The notes under the pieces were generated by a model that saw nothing but the letters and a program-made list of their open reading frames with translations, did not search any database and was not told the DNA's origin. Below, piece after piece: positions 45,154 to 55,872 of a stretch of 64,000 nt of DNA. A program made the position numbers and the translations under genes. Source of the DNA: Thereva unica (Eukaryota > Arthropoda > Insecta > Diptera > Therevidae); NCBI GenBank assembly GCA_949987705.1, contig OX465281.1, positions 226,890,224 through 226,954,223 of the forward strand, given 5' to 3'. Numbering within the stretch: the stretch's first letter is position 1; each line of letters begins with the position of its first letter.

Positions 45154-45319
45154 CTATCTAAAATTGGAAAAGTGATGCTTCCACCCTACCAAATTCCACA
45201 GTTTAGATTCGTTAAATTCAAAATTTTTGTACTTTCAAGTGAAACATCTTGGGAGAAACCCGACTAGTATGCCGTGACGGAAAATTATATAACGCCGTGA
45301 TGGCATATCGAAATATTAG

Positions 45320-45825
45320 TCCTGAGATAAGTTAAGTTGAAATAAGCTGAGATGAGTACCGAGTTAGTGTATGAGTTATGTTGAGGTAAGCGCTAAGTTA
45401 CAAGTTGAATTACGAGTTGAGCTAAGGGTTGTGGTTATATAAGTCGAGTTAAGTCGAGTAGAGTTAAGAGTGGGTAAGAGTTGCGTTTAAAATTGAGTTG
45501 AAGGTTGAGTTTAAATAAGTAGAGTGAAGCTAAGAAATGGTTTAAGAATTACTCTAACAGTTGAGTTAAGAATTGACTTTAGACTTGAGCTAGGAGTAGA
45601 GTTCAGCGTTAAGTTGAGTTTAGATAAGTTGAGTTGAATTAACAGTTGGATTAAAAGTTGATTTAATAGTTTAGTTGAATTGCGTTGAATTGAGCGATAG
45701 GTAAAAATTAACAATTGCGTTCAGTGGAGTTTAGTCAATTTTTAAGGGTTGAGTTAAGAGTTTGGATGAGATGAATTGAGTTAAGTGGAGCTAAGTAAAT
45801 AGTTAAATTTAAACGGGAAAAAAAT
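45320..45825. repeat. degenerate GAGTTAAG-type array
   Basis: About 500 bases built of variants of GTTGAGTTAAGAGTT, with GAGTT, AAGTT or AATTG every 10-12 bases. Units are too diverged to give one clean period. The minus-strand frame 45511-45714, rich in Leu, Asn and Ser, is a by-product. Confidence 0.65.
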
Positions 45826-46046
45826 ATACCCAGAATAACTACGCTGAAGTAATACCTACAAAACCTAGGTGAACTTAATGTCACCCAAGCAGCTGTTGGC
45901 TGTTATATATGTGCTTCGAAATTTAAACTGGATGATGGGAGAGAATTTCTTTTGGTTGTTGTGTTTGTTTTACCAAATCAAAAAGTCACAGAAATCATCA
46001 AATTTTTACACCGTCGTCGGTTAGTTGTAGGTACATATATAGACGG

Positions 46047-46185
46047 TGTTTAGATGCTTCGCTCCCAGGAATGTTCCTCACGAGCTTTGTAGATGAAGGG
46101 AGAAGTGAGAAGGAAGTGGTACCTCTCACCATCGCTCAGTTCCCCAGCTCGTGAGGAAGCTCCTGGAAGGGAACCGTCTAAACAC
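46047..46185. repeat. long imperfect hairpin
   Basis: The left arm GTGTTTAGATGCTTCGCTCC and the inward read of the right arm, GTGTTTAGACGGTTCCCTTC, stay alignable for about 65 bases, including an exact TTCCTCACGAGCT. The loop is only about 10 bases. It could be a snap-back MITE or a precursor of a small RNA. Confidence 0.6.
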
Positions 46186-46546
46186 TGGCAAATTATGCAA
46201 TCCCTTTGACAATATTCCTTGTGTTTTATTATACCCACTACATCTTTATATAACACGTCTTTATTCATTTACCGCTATTATAAAAGTGACACCAGTACGT
46301 TCAAATTCTTAATATTACATTTATATGATATATTTGATCAAGCTTCATTACTACAGCTTGAATATTGATTTGAAAATTGATAATAACCGAAACTGAATCT
46401 ACAACTACATATGCAACAACAATCGATGTTGAATTTTTTTTACTTCGATAACATCACATCTAATACTTTGCTTACATACTTCAGTTACTATCGGCCAATG
46501 ATTTCTTTAGAGCCGTCAATAACCTTAAACAGCTTATATTACAATA

Positions 46547-46875
46547 CTATTTGGCCGTTGGCCGTTGAGAGGTGGACATGAGTTCACGGTGTAAGAAACA
46601 AGGACTGGCAAGTGTTTGTCTTATGTTCTCGAAGGCGTACCAGTAACGCAGAGTACCGTCATTGGCGAAACTGTGAAGTGAGTTGGAGGGGATAGAGATC
46701 AGATCGTTAGGGATTATTAGAAAGAGGCTGGTGAGAGGTGTGACCTTTGGGGAAAGAATGAGGTTTGGATTCGACGCCATCTAATACTACCTTGATTGAA
46801 CGGCCAGAAAGAAACTTCTCAATCCAATTTGTTAGAGCTGAGTCGTTACCAAAAGCTTAGAGTTTAGACAGTAGA
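46547..46875 (-). pseudogene. LINE family A reverse transcriptase fragment
   Basis: The minus frame reads SPKVTPLTSLFLIIPNDLIS and SLHSFANDGTLRYWYAF, paralleling PHTISAGVPQGSIL, FLIFINDLLSIPSNPLHCFA and DDSTLRYSYGF of the intact ORF. The catalytic FADD is changed to FAND. Upstream, EVSFWPFNQG mirrors the same element out of frame. Confidence 0.75.
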
Positions 46876-49311
46876 GCGGGATGCCATATTATTATACTAA
46901 GAATAGTTTCACATCTGCCGGGCGCCCACATATTATTTTAATTCGTCGTTTCATTAACATTTTTCATTTATTGGATTTTTTTTTTAAATTCTACACAATC
47001 CAGCTTTTGAGTCCCCCCGCCCCAAGAATTGCTTCTGGATCCGCCCCTGTTAATTATATCATTCAAGCGTTCAAGTTACGCAAAGAAATTAAGTGTTTAT
47101 TTCTCAAACTAGAACGATTGTGATTAATTTATTAGATACGGCGAATGTCGACAGATTGATAAATTGTTTTACGTCAGCTCGATTTATCTTGCGAGAACTT
47201 TACCTCTGCTAATGATTGTTAAACGTGCGAAAACTCTAAGCGCCAAGGCACAAATAACGCTGCAGATTGAAGTAAGACCTAAAACCAAATATGGGCTTTA
47301 CTGTATGCAACAGTGATGCCAAAATGCTTTAATATTCAAATAAATTCAAGGAGCATATTCTATGTACTGCATTATTGCAACCGGCTGTCTTGTGACTATC
47401 AAAAGTCCATACTCTACATTTATTATTATTACGACGGTGCCTGGTGAGAAACTGCTACTTGTCTCACAACATTTGCCGATTTAATTTATTGTTATAGGTG
47501 GGCAACCTCCTTCCAAATGCCAAGTGCCGCGCAAATGGTAATATGAGCTGAATGTGCATAAATATGCAAGCCAGGCCGCGATTAACCTTAGCGGGACCGA
47601 TGCACACCCAGATAAAGAGTTCTTTACGCGATTTAAATTTAAATCAGCCCAGGAAAATTATTTGCAGCCCGAAGCTCAAAAGGGTCCGACACGGCCGTGA
47701 CAATTTACACCGGTGTGAACTTAATCCCTGTTTTTTGAAATCCCTTTCGTCCACGGTACATTGGCGGGGTACAAGGAAGAAATCTCGCAGGGAAATTTAC
47801 GGGTAGTTTGTGATGGTGGGTTGTAACTCTATATATTACAGCCAGATAACAGATAGTTAGTCGGCAATTGCCGGATTGGATAACAACACGTTATAAATGC
47901 TGATAAGCGCAATAACATTTAGACGACTTAGCAGAATTCGTGTGGCATACGTGGAGTGTGGGTGGTGCGGATGTGGCTTACAAATTGACATCGTTTTACT
48001 GAGTGAGACGCGATGGAATAGAAATGGGAAGTTTGATTTGGGGCTGCGAATTAGGTGAATAATTAGGGTGATTTTTATTGGAAGCTATTCGAAATTACGG
48101 TAATCTGTTAAAACTGGAAGAGATTTGGAGTAATGGTAAAAACTTGAAATGAGAATGTTAGCTAGGGTAAAAACCAGCAGGGAGGATTCTTTGTTTTCAA
48201 TTCTTTGGTTATAGTCCATGGAAACGTGCTTTATTCAGTTATGTTAACTATCTAGCAAAACATGGACGTATTCAGTTTGTGATAAAAGTTTGAATTATCT
48301 GAATTGAACTTTCAGCCTTGACACCTTTGTACTCTGCTATAATTCCTCAGCAAATCTAAAAATGTCCAGTAATTGATCATGAACCGCTGCATAGTCCTTC
48401 AAAAAGACCAAGAATAGAGTAGATAGAAAAGCAGCATCCTGGACTAGTCGTATTGGGGACACCACTTTAAAAACTCACCGACAAACTCTACCTTGCAGGT
48501 GGTGTGGAAATGAGTTATACAACTTGCAAACGCTTGTCATAAAATGAATACGCCCGTATGTTGCTAGATAGTTAGAATAAATGAAATACTTTTTTGTGCA
48601 GCCCTAAAACAAATTATTTTAAAAAATTGGAGTAACGCATGTTATTATTCAAAGAATTTCATTTTAAACCATATCGTTCCTTATAAAACATGGCATAACA
48701 GCAATAAAATCCCGCAAAAAAATGGGAAACAATTTTATTACATTACTCAAACATCGGCATTTCTTGTAGATTATTTAATTCTAAACAAAAAGTGTCCTTG
48801 AAAATTTTCGGTAAGATGTACCGTTTCGGAGATATAGTGGAAAAACTATTTGCATACGTTTTCCAAGATGGCGGCCAAATGGGGGGGGTTAGAATCCCGA
48901 AAACTCAAACTTAAGCTCACACTGACCCCCCTAAACATCCCAAAAATAAAACTTTGTCCTGCATTTTTGCAATTTTAAAGTACCATTTCCATGGACTATT
49001 ATGAGAACATTAGGACTAGCATTTTGAAAGGGGGTGCAGATGCAGATGCAAGGTGCCCTATAACTCTAGCCTATCCGCCCCATGTAGACCCGGTGTGGAT
49101 TCCCTTATAAGGATCTAATGATGCAATCACACCTCTTCATAAGGAACGCCCCCTTGACGAAAAATCATTGATCTTAGATTCCGAGTGGAAAAGGGAGGCC
49201 GAAAAATTTGAGAATTTTGTAGTAGATATGAGAGTAATAATTGCGCAAGTGTCGAAAACTTGATATTTTTAAACGCGAGTGTTGTTTTGCCAGTACGGTC
49301 TCTCAACTGGT
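46876..49311. other. 2.4 kb with no recognised gene
   Basis: No coding exon is supported. Short plus-strand frames at 46881-47123 and 47552-47806 lack motifs. The right end borders the LINE poly(A). Confidence 0.45.
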
Positions 49312-52300
49312 TTTTTTTTTTTATGTGATAGTCTAAGCTTAGGTGTCATCCTTTGTACTACTAGTCCGTCATGTCGTACACGTCATGGTGCAATGTCTAG
49401 TAGTAAGCTTAGCTCGAAGGATAAGAGAGAGATAGGATAGATTAGGGGGAGTCGGGTGGGTGTTGGAGGAGATGGTGGTGAACCTTGCGCTTGAACTCTT
49501 GGGTGTTGTATGAGTTCGGGAATATTGACTGAGGTAAGTTGTTCCACAGTCGTGTTGTTCTTGTTATAAACGAATTTCTAAATCGGAGTGTGCGCGAACA
49601 TAAGGTCTGTAGACTATAAGGGTGAGCCGAGCGGGCAAGTCTAGTGTTGCGGGAGAAAAGTTGCCGTGGAGGCATGAGGTTACTTATTTCAGAAGAGCAA
49701 TCGTTGTGGTAAAATCGGTAAAATTTTGTAAGGGCTGCTACATTCCTACGGTGGCTTAATGAGTCAATTGAGGAGCAAATGGCGCTATCGCCAATAAGTT
49801 TGAGAGCGCGACTTTGCACCTTGTCCAGCCAGGCTAAGGTGGTTTTCGGGGCCCCAGCCCAAATATGCGAGTTGTATTCGAGGCGGGGACGAATGTAGGA
49901 CTTGTATATTGTAGCCCTGGCCGACGGCTGAAGGAGGAATTTGCATCTTTTCAGGAATCCCAGGCATTGCGATGCTTGTTTAGCGATTTGGAATATGTGG
50001 TTATTCCACCGCAGATCATCGGATAGTGTTATGCCTAGGATGTTTAAAGACGGTTCTGCCGTTAGGTTTTTATTGTCCACTGAAATAGAAGGAGGGTCGG
50101 TGTAGGTTTTATTAGAGATGAGACAGTACTTCGTTTTGGATGCATTGAATTCGACACGGTTCTTGCGGCCCCATTCAAGAATTCGTTCGATGTCCCTGTT
50201 GATTGAGATGGACATGAGATTGCGATAATGCAGACAAGGTCTGGCGCGTGCTTGTCCTACAGTATCGAAGCCATAGGAGTACCGTAGTGTACTGTCGTCG
50301 GCAAAGCAGTGAAGTGGGTTGGAAGGGATTGAGAGCAGGTCGTTTATAAAAATTAGGAAGAGAGCTGGTGATAGAATTGAGCCCTGGGGAACACCTGCGG
50401 AGATGGTGTGGGGGTCGGATTCGACGCCATCCAATACTACCTTGATTGAACGGCCAGAAAGGAAGCTCTTAATCCAGTTCCTTAGAACGAAGTCAATACC
50501 AATAGCCTGGAGTTTGGTTAACAGAGCGGGGTGCCACACTCTGTCAAAAGCCTTGGAGATATCTAAAGCAACCAGGCCAGATTCACCAAATCGGTGTATA
50601 CTTTGGTTGAGGTGTTCAGTTAGGCAAACAAGGAGGTCGCCAGTAGATCTTTTTGGTCTAAAGCCGTACTGTTTGTCATTTAATATTTTGTGGTGCTCAA
50701 GATATCTCAAAAGCCTCTTGTTTATTATTGTCTCCATCACTTTGGAGAGAATAGAAGTAATTGCTATTGGGCGGTAGTTTTCGGGGTCACTAGCGTCACC
50801 TTTTTTTGGTATGGGCTGAACATGGGCCAGTTTCCAGGAGTCGGGATAGACTCCGGAGAAGTAGGATAGGGCGAAAAGTTTGCGCAGAGGTTTAGCCAAA
50901 GGTGAGGCACATTTTTTAAGAACCATAGGGGGAATATTGTCTGGGCCAGTGGATTTATTGGAGTCAAGCTCTTTGAGACACCTATACACTTCACGTGTTC
51001 TGAAGAAAACTCCGTCCATTGAGTGGGTGGAACACTCGATGGCTGGTGGTTGCGTGTCAGCATAGGGTAAGGAAGAGTTTGCGGCGAACAGAGATGCGAG
51101 TAAGTCGGCCTTGGGTTTGCTTTCTGCTATCACCTGCCTATTGTAGATGAATGGAGGCGTTGTGTGTGAGGTAAAATTCTTCCTGATGGAGGTTACCAAG
51201 GACCAAAAATTTTTACTGCCAGCAGTGGAGTTAATGAGTTTATTTCTCAGCCTGTCATCGTATAATTCCTTGACTTTCCTGATGGTGGATTTACAGGAAT
51301 TTCTCAACCTTATGTACTCACGTCTAGATAGTTCGCTCGGAGAATGTCTGTACTCTCTGTAGGCGGCTTCTTTAGTTTTAATTGCATTCATGCATTCCCG
51401 ATTAAACCATCCATGCTGCCTAGGCTTTATGGATTTCGAGGAATGAGGAATGAATAGGTGCATACCAGCCAATATAATGTTGGTAATACAGAGAGCGGCA
51501 AAGTTGACATCGCGGTTCTGGAAACATAGATCCCAGTCAGTAGATTGAAAAAAGCGAATCAGCCCCCACCAGTTGGCCTTCCCATAATGCCAAACGGTTC
51601 TCCTAGGAGCTGGCGTAGTTGGGGTAGGAGATCGATATGGGAAGTGGGCGCTGATTAGACAGTGATCCGAGTTGCCCAGAGGAGAGTCAATTTCGACGGA
51701 GTATTTTGTTGGGTGCGAGGTAAGAAAAAGATCAAGGAGGTGGCGTCCTTGACCGGCAGTGTCAGGAATACGTGTAGGACCGTTGACAATTTGGTATAGG
51801 TTATTTGTCTCAGCAAAGAGCTCAGCATCCCTGCCAGAAACACTGGTGCCATTTGAGTAATTCAGCCAATTTACGTTGTGAACGTTGAAATCACCCGCAA
51901 CAATGATCTCACAGTCCGGATGGGAGGATAAAAAACCGGAGATACGTTCAGAGATAGCGTCAAATGCTAGAGAGGAAGCTTCATTACTGATATTAGGACT
52001 CCTGTATAGAAAACAGAAGAAAATAACGTGCTTTGGAAGTAAAATTTTTAGACCGAGATGGTTGAAATCAGGAGTTGTACTATTGTACACCTTCTGGAAG
52101 GCTACGTCTTTCCTAATATAAATGGCAATTCCCCTATGAGGGGAGAGGTTGTGCACTAATGTGTACCCAGAAACCTGGAAACGATCTAAATCATCGTTAG
52201 GTAATATTTGGGTTTCACTTAGTGCGAAGATTGGGGGAGAAAAAACGCAGAGATGGCACATCACCGAATAGAAATTCGCTTGCAGCCCACGGATGTTGGT

Positions 52301-52570
52301 GCAGTCAATACAAAAATTTTTGTATCGAGGCTTAGTATGTACAAGGTCAACCTCCGTCGTAACCGGCACTGCCATTGTCATGACCATCGGGGCTATCGGG
52401 ATACTCCTTGCTGGAGTGTTATGCCTCCTAACGCAAGAAGAATCCCGTCAGCTGACCGATACTGGCACTGACGCCGGCGGTGCCGAGACCGGGATGTGGG
52501 AAGAAGGAAAGAACTTACTTACTTGTGCAGTCAGTCAGTTCAATCACTGTCGGTGCGGGAGTTGATGACA
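49312..52570 (-). mobile_element. LINE family A element with intact ORF2
   Basis: The 3' end is a UTR of about 120 bases ending in a run of A (plus-strand T run 49310-49322). ORF2 fills 49442-52387. About 180 bases upstream may be a leader; they include AGGAGGCATAACACTCCAGC, shared with the SINE-like element at 13828. No ORF1 was found, and I could not identify a target duplication, so the element is probably 5'-truncated. Confidence 0.8.
49442..52387 (-). CDS. non-LTR retrotransposon ORF2: endonuclease and reverse transcriptase
   Basis: An uninterrupted frame of 981 residues, a normal length for LINE ORF2. The N-terminal third is an apurinic-type endonuclease: NIRGLQANF, ALSETQ (catalytic Glu), IVAGDFNVHNVNWLNYSNG and SDHCLISAHF. 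The reverse transcriptase follows with KSTGPDNIPPMVLKK, NYRPIAITSILSKVMETIIN, QYGFRPKRSTGDLL, LDISKAFDRVWH, GVPQGSILSPALFLIFINDL and CFADDSTLRY (motif C). The C-terminus has the TRLWNNLPQSIFP segment common in CR1/Jockey-group elements. No RNase H is seen. The start Met at 52387 is the first in the frame but not proven. The element is possibly active or recently so; the clade assignment is an inference. Confidence 0.93.
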   Translation of the reverse strand: MVMTMAVPVTTEVDLVHTKPRYKNFCIDCTNIRGLQANFYSVMCHLCVFSPPIFALSETQILPNDDLDRFQVSGYTLVHNLSPHRGIAIYIRKDVAFQKVYNSTTPDFNHLGLKILLPKHVIFFCFLYRSPNISNEASSLAFDAISERISGFLSSHPDCEIIVAGDFNVHNVNWLNYSNGTSVSGRDAELFAETNNLYQIVNGPTRIPDTAGQGRHLLDLFLTSHPTKYSVEIDSPLGNSDHCLISAHFPYRSPTPTTPAPRRTVWHYGKANWWGLIRFFQSTDWDLCFQNRDVNFAALCITNIILAGMHLFIPHSSKSIKPRQHGWFNRECMNAIKTKEAAYREYRHSPSELSRREYIRLRNSCKSTIRKVKELYDDRLRNKLINSTAGSKNFWSLVTSIRKNFTSHTTPPFIYNRQVIAESKPKADLLASLFAANSSLPYADTQPPAIECSTHSMDGVFFRTREVYRCLKELDSNKSTGPDNIPPMVLKKCASPLAKPLRKLFALSYFSGVYPDSWKLAHVQPIPKKGDASDPENYRPIAITSILSKVMETIINKRLLRYLEHHKILNDKQYGFRPKRSTGDLLVCLTEHLNQSIHRFGESGLVALDISKAFDRVWHPALLTKLQAIGIDFVLRNWIKSFLSGRSIKVVLDGVESDPHTISAGVPQGSILSPALFLIFINDLLSIPSNPLHCFADDSTLRYSYGFDTVGQARARPCLHYRNLMSISINRDIERILEWGRKNRVEFNASKTKYCLISNKTYTDPPSISVDNKNLTAEPSLNILGITLSDDLRWNNHIFQIAKQASQCLGFLKRCKFLLQPSARATIYKSYIRPRLEYNSHIWAGAPKTTLAWLDKVQSRALKLIGDSAICSSIDSLSHRRNVAALTKFYRFYHNDCSSEISNLMPPRQLFSRNTRLARSAHPYSLQTLCSRTLRFRNSFITRTTRLWNNLPQSIFPNSYNTQEFKRKVHHHLLQHPPDSP

Positions 52571-53370
52571 CCTTCACTCGCATGCCAATACACGTCACTT
52601 TATTGATTTTTTTTTATTTTCACTTAGTTATTGTTTTTTTTTTCAGTAGATGGTAATTCGGAATTAATTAATTGATTGTTTAATTATTGTAACTTCACAA
52701 AAACAGAAAGTTGCCGTTTCGACACGGACTAGATACGTCCAATGCTGCTTAACCTCTGTAATCGAACCAGAACTATTGAGTATGCTAAGTGATACCCTTC
52801 ACGGTCACCAACATGATTGCTTGAAATATGAAGCAATGTTACTAACAAAAACTAAAGCTTTGTATTAGTCAAACTAAAGGTTAATGACCCGGCTTCACCG
52901 GCCTCAGTTCAATAATGTCCAGTTCAATCCCCATAAGTGGCTTCACCGGCTGAAGTCTAGGTCATGTTCACTTCGTGCTTGAAATTTTTGTTGCTTTTCG
53001 CCAGAAGTCTTCTCTCTGAAAAACCCACTGCAATTACAATCCGCTATTCCAGTTGAGCACTCTCTTTTTAGCGAGCTTTTACGTTAAAATTCGGTTCCAG
53101 GCTCGTTGGGCGAACTTAAGTGTGTTTATCCTCAGTTGAATATGTAGTAGTATGCTAAATGAGATTGAATATGTAGAGTATGCTAACTGAGGTTATTTTA
53201 AAGTTCAGTTCGCCCATTTGCTTGAACTTGTGCAGCTCGGCCAGTGAAGCTTTTCAAAAAGATTTCCTAATACGTAAGGCATATTTGCATCATAGCATGA
53301 GCAGGTCATTCTTTGATTTTTATTTAATTTGGATTTGAAATTTTTAAGAACTGTTCTGTGACACCGCACT
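52571..53370. other. no gene; contains inverted repeats
   Basis: GGGCGAACTTAAGTG...CCTCAGTT and AACTGAGG...CAGTTCGCCC pair at about 53110-53217. Copies of GGCTTCACCGGC occur at 52901 and 52942, with an inverted AGCTTCACTGGCC near 53240. The whole may be a decayed MITE. Confidence 0.35.
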
Positions 53371-53535
53371 AAAACCCCCTATGTTACCATGGACCCTTTG
53401 ATGATGTAGCAAATGGCTTTCGGTTGTATGTGGATCCACAAGCTCTGCAGCAGACCTACGGGGATCTTCTTGTCCTGCTCGTCAAAGTATCCATGTGATG
53501 GTTCCAGTTGAGCTTGGGACCTAGTGTTACTTCTA

Positions 53536-53689
53536 TGCTGCGTCAAAACCCATATACTCATGAGTTGTATGCGCATTTTTTGTCCTCATTACATACTCAC
53601 GCACCTGTGCTGTGCGCGCTTGAAAAATTTCATGTGCGCACATGAGTCGGAAAATGAGTTTTGAGTTGATCGTGCATTTTCGAACTCTG
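53536..53689. mobile_element. 154-base insertion with CTTCTA duplication
   Basis: CTTCTA lies on both sides (53530-53535 and 53690-53695). Deleting one copy plus the insert restores the host LINE frame KYLEVTLGPKLNW. The insert contains two related direct blocks (TGCGCATTTTTTGTCC and CGTGCATTTTCG with TGAGTT) and a GTGCGCACATGAG palindrome. Confidence 0.55.
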
Positions 53690-53732
53690 CTTCTAAGTAT
53701 TTGGCTTGATGTGAAAAACCAGTAGTTATGCC

Positions 53733-55714
53733 GAACAAACCTCTAGGGGACCCATCGTCCTACAGACCGATATGCCTCCTTAGTTGTATAGGCAAACTTT
53801 TCGAGCGGGTGATCTGTAACAGGATTCTCCCTAGCGTCGAAAGGGTAGGTGGCCTGTCGGACAAGCAATTCGGCTTCAGAAAGAAGGTCGACGACTGATG
53901 CAGTCAATATGGAGGTGGGCATAGCAAGAGCCGCCTTAGAGAAAAATCACTGCTGCGCACTGATAACCCTCGACGTTCAAAATGCTTTCAACTCGGCGAG
54001 GTGGAACAAAATAGTTGAGGCGTTGATCAAGCTAGGCACACCAAAGTACCTAGTGCATGTAGTGGCCGACTACCTCCAGGGTAGGTCGCTTCATTGTGAT
54101 TCGGATGATGGTCCTAAAGTGTTCGGGACAACATGCGGTGTCCCGCAAGGTTCCGTCCTGGGCCCTCTCCTATGGATCGCAATGTACAATGATGTGTTGG
54201 GGCTTCGTCTTCCAAAGGAAGCAGTGGCGATCGAGTTTGCAGATGACATCGGGGTAGTTGTAGGAAAACATCCAGATGACATCGAACTGTACGCAAACGC
54301 GCTGGGTTGAAGCTGGCAGAGCACAAAACGGAAGTATTGCTGATCAGCAAGCGACGAAAGCTAGTATCCGTAAGGCCGCACTAAGGTACCTGGGAGTGAT
54401 GATCGACCGGAGGCTAAACTTCAAAGCGCACTTGGAGGGCACGGCAGATAAAGCGTCTGCGATTTGTACAGCACTCGCAAGAATGCTGCCCAATGTTGGG
54501 GGCCCTACACCGAGTCGCCGCCTCCTCTTGGGGAGGGTGGTCAGCTCAGTCCTGTTATACGCAGCGCCAGTGTGAGCAGCAGCGTTAAACAGGACTGCAA
54601 ATAGCAGAAAATGGAGGGGTGCATATAGGCTAAGTGCACTTCGCGCTTGCTGCGCGTACAGGACTACGTCCGACGATGCGGCGTGCGTGATAGCTGGGAT
54701 GATTCCCATAGATATTCTGGCGAGGGAGGGCATGTGTCTCTATGACCCAGAATATGGTAGAGGGGAGCCAAGAAGGGTGCGGCGGCGGCAGATTGCGCGC
54801 TGCGAGTCCTTAAGAGAATGGCAGGCGAAGTGGGACGAGTCTGTTAAGGGTCGTTGGACCCACAGACTTATCCCTAACGTGGAAATATGGGCTACGAGGG
54901 AGCGTGGGCAAGTAAGTTACGACCTCACGCAGTTCCTGAGCGGACATGGGGGTATAGGAAATAGAGGTCGCGCCAAAAGAGTTGATGCCGGAGCGCGCAG
55001 CTGGGGAAATTAAAGCTGCACACAAATAAAAACTGCGCACATGTGGATAAGAAATGCGCTTATGTATTTTCAAATTTCCCCTTCGAAATTTGTTGCGACT
55101 AGGCTAAGGAACGGGAACGGCATGCGGGGATTCTACTGCGCATGGAAAACGCGATTTTCTCGGCATCAACCCTTTTGGCGCGACCTCTACCTCCACCGCT
55201 TCGGGCACAATGATTCACCGTTGTGTCCAGTATGCCCAGCGACGGAGGAAGACGCAGAACACGTCTTCTTTACCTGCTCGAAATTCGCCGAGGAAAGGGC
55301 GAAACTAGAAGAAAGGGTCGAGGAGCCACTAACGCCCGAAAACATCCTACACCATATGATGAGGTCTGAGGAAATGTGGAAGGACGTGGAAGTAACCCTA
55401 AAGACCATTCACAGAAAGCTAAGGCAAGAAGAAGCCGTAAGAAATAGAGAAAGGCACAGAAATGCCGCGAGCAGAAGCAGCTGAATGAAGCTGAACGACC
55501 CCCGCGATGTAATGCTTATTAGCTAGTCCCGCGGGTATGGATCACGTCGGAGGGGCTTTTTTAGTTCTCATGTTCATAGACCCATATATGCGTATGTGCA
55601 ATTATGTGTCCATATATGTGTATGTGTGGATTTACGTGAAACATAACCGTCATGCGGGATCGGCCAGTAAGGGTCATGGCGGTAGCGTATGCTTTTTTCC
55701 CCCAGGAAAAAAAA
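53733..55714 (+). mobile_element. 5'-truncated R1-like LINE with 12-base TSD
   Basis: AGTAGTTATGCC flanks it (53721-53732 and 55715-55726), and it ends in a run of A. The body reads SYRPICLLSCIGKLFERVIC, ALITLDVQNAFNSARW (motif A), GVPQGSVLGPLLWIAMYNDV and AIEFADDIGVVVGKH (motif C FADD). The C-terminal Cys/His region is GHNDSPLCPVCPATEEDAEH with VFFTCSKF. A frameshift lies near 53880-53900 and others follow. The order and motifs fit the R1 clade, but it is not in rDNA. Confidence 0.8.
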
Positions 55715-55872
55715 AGTAGTTATGCCTGCGAGACTGGGTTCTGCAAGTCCTGGCAGTGTTCGTCGTCTGATTAGCGGAACCATAATCGTTTTTCCAGGAT
55801 TCACATTTAGTCCTACGCTTGTGCACCACCTGAACCCCAAATTCAGTGCGTGCTGCAGGCGACGAGAGTGAG

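Larger units (their letters stand above)
53380..55872 (-). pseudogene. I/LOA-like LINE RT fragment split by two insertions
   Basis: Host pieces are 55727-55872, 53690-53732 and 53380-53535, read on the minus strand. They give FRWCTSVGLNVNPGKTIMVP then RTLPGLAEPSLAGITTG, FSHQAKYLEVTLGPKLNWNH and HMDTLTSRTRRSP, the segment after the catalytic domain in LINEs of this group. Joining across both insertion points keeps one frame. It is truncated at both ends. Confidence 0.7.

Noticed and set aside
45511..45714. A Leu/Asn/Ser-rich small protein
   Set aside because: It is the translation of the degenerate GAGTTAAG array.
50319..50777. A 152-residue plus-strand protein
   Set aside because: It is the antisense shadow of the intact LINE ORF2.
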